Of a stretch of 64,000 nt of DNA, positions 57,112 to 64,000 are shown one piece after another. Numbering within the stretch: position 1 is the first letter of the stretch; each line of letters begins with the position of its first letter. The stretch comes from Nymphaea colorata (taxonomy: Eukaryota > Streptophyta > Magnoliopsida > Nymphaeales > Nymphaeaceae). The stretch lies in NCBI RefSeq assembly GCF_008831285.2, contig NC_045143.1:25195662-25259661 (forward strand), in the 5' to 3' direction. The notes under the pieces were generated by a model that was not told the DNA's origin, did not search any database, and saw nothing but the letters and a program-made list of their open reading frames with translations. A program made the translations under genes and the position numbers.

Positions 57112-60100
57112 GCCCCCCTCAAGTTGTGCATGAGATTTGATCATGCACAACTTGTTTTTCAAATCCCAAAAATGCTGCCCTGTAAGACCTTTGGTAAAAA
57201 GATCCGCTATTTGTTCACTGGTGGATATATAAGTAGGCAATATCTCGGCTTCTTCAACCTTCTGACGAATGAAGTGTTGATCAATCTCAATGTGCTTGGT
57301 ACGATTATGCAAAATGGGGTTGAAGGCAATTTTGATGGCGCTTTGATTGTCGCATAGCAATGAGGACTGAACAATAGGTAGATGAAGCTCTCCAAGCAAA
57401 TGTCGTAACCATGATGCCTCAGCTGTCCCTGCAGCCATTGCTCTATACTCTGCCTCAGTGCTAGATCGTGCAACGGCACGCTGCTTTTTACTGCTCCAAC
57501 AAATGAGATTAGAATCAAGAAAAAGGCAGAAACCTGAAACTGAGCGTCGGTCATCAGGATCTCCTGCCCAGTCTGCATCAGTATAAGTATATATGCTATG
57601 TCCAAGAGAAACATTGGGACACTTTGTATAGATCAATCCATCCCCAAGAGTAGCTTTGAGATACCGTAAGATCCGCTTAGTAGCATCCATATGTCCTTCT
57701 GTGGGTGCATGCATAAATTGAGAGATCTGATTTACAGCATAGACTATGTCTGGGCGCGTAAAGGTAAGGTATTGTAACATACCAACAATGCTGCGATAGA
57801 AGGTAGGATTTGAATAGGCAGCAGTTCCATCAGAGGCAGCCAATTTAGTGTTTAGAACACTAGGAGTAGTTATGGGTTTGCAATTAATCATACCTGCCCT
57901 GTCCAAAATATCAAGAGTATACTTATGCTGCGTAAGAGTCAATCGATCATTTGCTCTATCAAGTTCAACACCCAAGAAGTACCGAAGTTCGCCGAGATCT
58001 TTCATCTTGAATTCTTGCTGCAACAGATCCTTAACATAAGATATATGAGAAGAAGAATTCCCAGTTATAACAATATCATCTACATAGATAAGTAACCAAG
58101 TGGTAGCTTCTTCGGTATGATACATAAACAAGGAATGATCTAGAGAGCTTCGTAGAAAACCAGCTTGTTCTATATGATGAGAAAACCGATCGAACCATGA
58201 TCTAGAAGCTTGCTTCAGCCCATATAAAGACTTGTGTAACTTACAAACCCATTTTTGAGGATCATGAGTATTGTAGCCGGGAGGTTGCTCCATGTATACC
58301 TCTTCCTTAAGAATCCCATGTAGAAAAGCATTTTTGACATCTAACTGATAAAGAGGCCACCCATATGAGACTGCAAGAGAAATAATTACATGTATTGTGC
58401 CCATCTTGATAACCGGACTGAATGTTTCATCATAATCTTCCCCATATTGTTGTGTGAAACCACGGGCCACAAGACGTGCTTTATGTCGATCAATGCTACC
58501 GTCTGCCTTATATTTCAGTTTGTAGACCCATTTGGAGCCCACAACATTCTTATCAGTTGGACGAGGGACAATCTGCCAAGTCTGACACTCATGCAATGCT
58601 GCCATTTCCTCATTCATAGCTTCAACCCAACATTTTTCCTTACTTGCATGGTGATAGGATTTTGGTTCGACCTTCTTGCTGACTTCTGTCATAAACAACT
58701 GAAAATCTAAAGAAAAGTTGTTATAACTTACCCACCGATCAATGGGATGTCGCACACGTTGGGACTGACGTGGGGCTGCATTAGGAGCTGATCGCCTAGA
58801 GTACACAAGGCCTGAGAACCGACTATGTATAGGTGAATCATGGGGTTGTGAGGATGAGGGCATGCTGTCCAAGGAATCTCTCACAAGTGTCTCAGCCTCA
58901 TTAACATCTTGCTCCTCGTGCTCAATCAAACGGTCAGTCCCTTGTCTTAGGATTTCAGCATGCAGCCAAGTATCATAAATCTCATTTTTATCCTTGAGTG
59001 TCATGCAAGTAGCCTTGGGATCTTGTAACCTGTTTTCATCGAAAACAACATGCCGTGAAATATGAACACGCCCAGTTTTAGGGTTGTAACATCTATAACC
59101 CTTGTAGTTTTCTGCATACCCTACGAATCTGCACAAAATAGCACGATCTTGAAACTTGTTACGTAAGGAAACATCAACATGCACATAGCAAACACATCCA
59201 AAAACACGCAATTCCTCATAGCGTGGCTGCTCTTGATGTAATAAAAAATATGGGGATTTGCCATCAAGCAAAGCCAATGGCAGTCGATTTATAACATGCA
59301 CAGCCGTATGAAAAGCCTCAGTCCACAATGTCATGGGTAAGTCTGTGTCATGCATCATGCTGAGCGCGCTTTCAACAATATGTCTATGTTTCCGTTCAGC
59401 AATTCCATTTTGCTGAGGAGTATGTGAGCATGAAATCTGTCTAGTGATCCCATTATCTAGTAGATACTCAGTAAATTCATTAGAAATAAATTCACCACCA
59501 CCATCACATTGAAAATGCACAATATTACTGGAGTATTTATTTCGAACCAAGGCATGGAATTGAGTAAACAAACGGAAAACTTCAGATTTGTGTTTCATGA
59601 AGTGTATCCAAGTATGTCGAGAATATGAATCTATAAAAATGACATAGTACCTACTCCCAGAAGAAGAGGGAATTGGAGCAGGCCCCCAAACATCAGAATA
59701 TATGGTGTCAAAAATCCTTGAAGCTCTTTTATTAATTGACTGAAAAGGAAGAGCATGGCTCTTACAAAGATGACAACTCGAGCACATGCTGGACTCACTG
59801 ACTGAACTCAGACTGGACTTATCTAAGAGTCCGTCTGCAACAAGACTTCGAACAAAAGACTGACTACAATGAGCTAACCGACCATGCCAAATGGATGGCT
59901 TATTATATTCTGCGACATTGACTTCATTATGACTTGAAGAACATGAATCTGGAGGGTGAGGTTTGGACAGCTTTGGAGCTTCTTCAAGGACATACATATC
60001 TCCTTTGCGAGTGCCCTCAGCGAATGTCTTCTTGGTTTGAGCATCCTTGACATAAACAGAAGATGGTGTGAATTCAACAGAGGAGTGAGTATCATCAATA

Positions 60101-61164
60101 AGTTTGGACACTGAGATAATATTTTTCTTGACACTTGGAACAACAAGGACATTCTTTAATGGAATGGAAGAAGAACCCATGGATATTTGTGCATTTCCAA
60201 TGTGCGATATTGTGTGATGGGAACCATCTCCCGTGACTACTGAGCCTTGATCTAAATAAGGGGAAACACTAGAGAGATTACCTGTGTCACCAGTAACGTG
60301 GGCTGCTGCTCCAGAGTCCACATACCACTCTCCTTGCTCATTTTGCTTCAAGTTAAGTTTGGATAAGGCTGTCATTAGAAGTTGTTGCACGTCTGCTGAA
60401 ACCTTTGAAGTTGGATTTGATCCAGACGAGGATGGAGCTGACCCTGCTACTGTCCTATTCTCGCGCCTGACCTGACTATTCTTGTTCTGAGGATTGTGCC
60501 AACATTCTGATTTTACATGCCCCTTCTTGTTGCAATAGAAGCATGTCGGGATTCTCCTAGATGTGGCAGAGGTAGTATTCATGCCTGGCGGTGTTGGGAG
60601 AATCCCTCTTCCCATGCCTGTCTGAGGAGTCCAAGAACGAGTGCGATTTCCTTGCAGTGCGTGAGTTCCTGTGATCAATACATTGTGGCTGTTGGAAGGA
60701 ACCAGATTATGTCGTTGAACTCGACTAGCTTCATGTTGAAAAAGCTTGGCCTTTAGATCTTCAAAAGATGGGAGAACAGGTAAGACTTCCAAGGCTGTGC
60801 AAAAAATATCAAATTCCGTTCCCAGTCCACTCAAGGCTTGTTGGACTTTGTCTTTGTCGCTGACGGGATGTCCAATTGCAGCAAGCTGATCACTAACACT
60901 CTTGATTTTATTCAAATACTCCAAAACTGTACGCGTCCCACGCTTGATATCCTGAAATTGCCTTCTTAATTGTAGAAAACGTGCTTCCGAGACTTGAGAA
61001 TATGTTGTAGCAAGGGTAGACCACAACTCTAGGGCAGTTAAATCATCATCAATACCTCCCAATACCTCTTCTGACAAGGTAGAAGTGATATAAGCAACAA
61101 GAGACTGGTCGTGAGCCAGCCAAACTTCATATTCGGGATTGCTCTCAGGAAGAGTTTCATATTA
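57106..61164 (-). pseudogene. Truncated Copia gag-pol, otherwise open
   Basis: The minus-strand frame is open from the junction (ETLPESNPEYEVWLAHDQSL) to the stop in the LTR, about 1350 codons without interruption. It contains the rest of gag, zinc knuckle CFYCNKKGHVKSEC, protease WYVDSGAAAHVTG, GAG-pre-integrase (WHGRLAHCSQSFV), integrase (FIDSYSRHTWIHFMKHKSE, FQCDGGGEF, QQNGIAERKHRH), RT (GSKWVYKLKYKADGS, LLIYVDDIVITGN) and RNase H (YTDADWAGDPDDRRS, ARSSTEAEYR), ending AQLEGGC. The missing gag N-terminus, start codon and 5' LTR prevent autonomous expression. Close in type to the host Copia at 28.8-39.4 kb. Confidence 0.94.
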
Positions 61165-61420
61165 GTAGAACACACAGAAAAACACTTTGAAATATATAAT
61201 ACACACAGAAAACACTTTGAAAAAACACAGCAAACACTTTGAACAGAACTTTGAAGGTGAAAAGTCACCTTCCATGGACTAGGCGTACTGGCGCCTAGTC
61301 CAGCCTTGGTGGGCCTAGGCGCCAACACCAAACCCCTCGCCATGACTTAGGCGAGGGCTGTCAGCTGTGGACTCATGTCTAGTCCATGGCTAAGTGTCGC
61401 CTATGCGACGCCTTAACAAC
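61159..61420. repeat. Repeat with taggcgcc-type palindromes, right copy
   Basis: Mirror of 27862-28125: three spaced aacactttgaa units, then cctaggcgcc and gcgtcgcctatgcga-type palindromes. It is cut at 61159 where the truncated Copia gag begins. Confidence 0.5.
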
Positions 61421-61951
61421 TAAGTTCCAGAGTCATATACAACTTGAGGAGGAGTCTCATAATAGTATCAACCAGTGAGGAGTAAAGTTGGACCTCAAGT
61501 TGGAAAAATCACTTTTTTATTAATTGTGCATATTATAATAAGTAATTACTTCACAATGGCACACTTAATGTAGCTTCTCATAATGTTTATCTCTTAAGAC
61601 ATAGCGAATGTCCATTGTGGTGTAAAAGCTGTTTTTGCTATCTCACAAAAAGACACCTTTCTGAGAGTTTGGCTTTTCCTCACTCCTTTCTTTACTTACA
61701 AAGTACAGCCATCCTAATATTTTATGGTTAACCACATGCCAATAGTTGCTTGGCCCCAGTTGACATGAGAGGCATATTGATCCCACATGATTCACCTATC
61801 ACCACCTCTTTGATAAATTGTCAAAAACAGAAACCTTTCTTCATTGTGCTTCTTGTTTTTTATATCAGCATTATGTAAAATTCTTATCATGGTCTTTTTC
61901 CCCGTTAGTTTTGAATTGTGCATATTTTAAGTAACTGCATTTGCTTTCAAG

Positions 61952-63935
61952 GCTTAAACCAGGTTCTGAGACACTACTTGCAGATGTGGAAGCTGAGCTT
62001 GGTTGTAAGCTTGAAAACGTCAACTGGCTCCCGGGTTTCTTTGCAATTGCATCACAAATTCAAATTGCTAGGTCTAAGGTCTATTGTGAAGGAAAGGTAA
62101 CATTGTGATCTTCTTGGACATGATTTTAGCTCATGTAGAAACTTTCTGTTAAGACTAAGGTTTCAATCTTCTGCTTTTGTTTATGTATATTTTTCACAAG
62201 TATGAATGAGATTAGAAAGCTTTTCAAGCAAGGCATTTTCAATCCTTTTTCTTTTGGATAGGGTTGAGTGGTAGTTAGTCCAGCTGCAATCATGCTGGGT
62301 TCTTTGAGTCTGTGTGTATCTAAGCCTATTCTTTTTTTGAGATATGCCAACATGTCTTCAATGGATTGGAGAATGTTAAAAGAGTCTTTAGAGAAAGATT
62401 AATTAAAACTTTATCTGATTCAAAAGAATCGAAGAGCTCATAATTCTCACAAAATGATGTACATCAAATATGAATATTCCAGTTTATTCTGCTCCCATAG
62501 TCTTCATTATATTGATTGGGTATTTTGTTGATCAAATATTTAGATTTGGTTTCTGTGGTCTATCTAAACAAAAAAAATATATATTTAAGATTTGGTGCTT
62601 CAATATTTATGCATATGAAAAGATGTGGCATACACATATAAATGGCTGCAGTAGAAAGCATTTCCCACATATCTAAACTAAAGCATTATGGTTCCATCTT
62701 CTATCTATTATATTGATATGACATATATACTTCTTTTTATATTTGCTAGCAGCTTGTATAGATTCTTTGGCTCTATCAAGTTCCTTAAACAAATACACCC
62801 ATAGTAGCTCCTTCTCTATCTACAGATTTTAATACCCTCACTAATTGCTCAGTGAACATGTCTATCTCTCTTTTTTGTTTTCCAAAAATCATCATCTTGA
62901 ACAGGACTAATCATTGCCTTAACATCTTTTACAAGTCTTCATTCATTTGAAGGCCTTACAAATATCTGAGGTTTTCAATTTCTTGTGTTTTTATTGCAAA
63001 AAGACTTTTTTACTGTAAATAATATTATGAGATTTTCTATCAGCAAAATGAATTTTTCTTAATAACATCACAATATTATCATGAGAAAATGGTGTTATAA
63101 GTTCGGAGTAATGTTGTAAAACATGTATTATAGCTTGTACTGATTCGGCTCAAATTAAGGTATGTTAAAGAAACATATTGTAAAAAATGTGAACTTTTAA
63201 AAAATACAAGGATTTCAAAATTGCAATATAACAAAATCGGAAAAATACTTAAAAGAAGTTAATGCTGGAAAAATTATACTAGCTAAAAATGAAATAATAA
63301 TATGAGTATCAAGAAACGTTGAATTGCATAAAGCATTGTCACATATATCGTGTACTGGTATTGTACGGTGAAAAATTTCTCTGGTATAATACGTCAAAGA
63401 TGTATATCTCAGGAATATCTTGGGAAAATCTCGATAAATTTTTAAAAAATTTAAAACATTTAATAAATCCTGAAAATTATAAAAAACGAATAATATGCCT
63501 TGTTTTAACACTTTTTATTTTCTGGATTTTTTTTAAAAGATGTGTTTTTTTTCACGTTTTATACGGCTGACTTATTTTTCTCGTATAATACGCATTGTTT
63601 TTTCTTTGAAGTGCGTGAAGAGCATAAGGTGCTATGTAATGTATAATTACATTGCAATATAAGGAGTGTAATCTACTTTCAAGGGCATGTCTTGTGTTGT
63701 CCCATACCGTGGTTAAAAAAACACACATACACAAACACAAACACTCACACATATTTATATTATAACTACTGCATTTATCATATTGATTTTAATATTGTTT
63801 TTTTTAATATATGTTACTAAGTAGATTCTGTTGACTCAATTTAGATATATGGAATTGATGCTGCATCTGGAGCTGCTGTCACGGCATTAAATGTTTTGCC
63901 AAGGGATCACATTCTTGATCTTTGTGCTGCTCCAG
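61952..63935 (+). CDS. NSUN-family RNA methyltransferase, second copy, exons 2 and 3 (partial)
   Basis: Exon 2 is 61952-62096 (LKPGSETLLADVEAELGCKL, ENVNWLPGFLCNC after a one-base change of frame near 62032-62040). Exon 3 is 63845-63935 (IYGIDAASGAAVTALNVLPR, DHILDLCAAPG). The SAM-binding motif DLCAAPG is the family consensus here, unlike the left copy. Both exons have the same lengths and borders as in the left copy. Near 62030 the bases read ctcccgggtttctttgcaat, where the left copy has ctcctgggtttctttgcaat, so the frame may in fact be the same and my split reading uncertain. Exon 1 is not upstream: the gene side is cut at 61159 by the truncated Copia. Later exons would lie beyond the window. 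Confidence 0.7.
62097..63844 (+). other. NSUN intron 2, right copy, with MITE-related sequence
   Basis: Mirrors 25440-27185. Includes the diverged cattgtcac-family sequence at about 63334-63597 and a (ac)n-like run near 63720-63752. No coding sequence recognised. Confidence 0.6.
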
Positions 63936-64000
63936 GTAACTTGATTTTGTTATATGACGATTCCATTCTACTATTTTTATGTTTCTTCAAAGATTTGTTG

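Larger units (their letters stand above)
56805..61164 (-). mobile_element. 5'-truncated Ty1/Copia retrotransposon at a deletion junction
   Basis: The 3' LTR is 56805-57111 (307 bp, tgtgag...ttaaca), followed by a polypurine tract and an open pol. The element ends inside gag at about 61159-61164, without 5' LTR, primer-binding site or target duplication. On the left it is inserted in ACR exon 5. On the right it is fused to NSUN intron 1 at the edge of the inverted duplication. Most likely it was a complete element inserted in the right-arm ACR copy, and a later deletion removed its 5' end together with neighbouring DNA. Confidence 0.93.
61159..64000. repeat. Right outer arm of the inverted duplication (continues off the window)
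   Basis: Reverse complement of 25287-28125, collinear through NSUN intron 1, exon 2, intron 2 and exon 3. The last base of the window corresponds to about 25287. Confidence 0.95.

Noticed and set aside
1-64000. tRNA, rRNA or other structured RNA genes
   Set aside because: I looked for tRNA-like A/B boxes and rRNA signatures by eye and found none I could support. A covariance-model search would be decisive.

Overview
This is a piece of a plant nuclear genome, most likely an angiosperm. The non-repeat sequence is AT-rich. Genes are split by introns with ordinary GT/AG borders. The recognisable families are plant ones: an ACT-domain-repeat (ACR) protein, the P4-ATPase ALA2, a CDKC-type kinase, SEC24A, clathrin heavy chain and an NSUN RNA methyltransferase. 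A short stretch of the plastid gene psbB is embedded at 49.06-49.17 kb. The sequence alone does not give the species. No prokaryotic, CRISPR or operon-like organisation is present.

Layout. From 0 to 15 kb there are two MITE-like repeats, then a series of plus-strand gene fragments: SEC24A (three exons), the CDKC C-terminal exon, one clathrin heavy chain exon and two ALA2 exons, separated by unrecognised AT-rich DNA. From 16.1 to 47.7 kb there is one very long, decayed minus-strand NSUN methyltransferase gene. Its introns hold a gag-less Copia element (18.1-21.6 kb), a solo LTR (22.97-23.25 kb), a Copia element with a second Copia nested inside it (28.8-39.4 kb, nested element 32.4-37.6 kb), another degenerate Copia (39.4-44.3 kb) and a 1.74-kb tandem duplication that copied part of exon 1. 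From 48 to 57 kb there are a MITE, the psbB scrap, an ACR pseudogene on the minus strand and an inverted partial second copy of it. From 56.8 to 61.16 kb lies a 5'-truncated Copia. From 61.16 to 64 kb there is an inverted second copy of the NSUN exon 2-exon 3 region, which continues out of the window.

The large-scale structure is an inverted duplication centred near 54.3 kb. Going outward on both sides one meets the ACR 5' flank, ACR exons 1-5, then NSUN intron 1 and NSUN exons 2 and 3. The right arm lacks the 23.75 kb that lies between these blocks on the left and has the truncated Copia in its place. Target-site duplications and nesting give an order of events: the exon-1 tandem duplication came first, then two Copia insertions into it, and last the nested Copia. 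The nested element has LTRs identical by eye, an uninterrupted 1412-codon polyprotein and all expected catalytic residues, so it is the one feature that could be functional and recently active. I see no new multigene system. The most notable items are the young Copia, the palindrome with its deletion junction, the same-strand cluster of gene fragments, and the NSUN gene with a 20-kb first intron.
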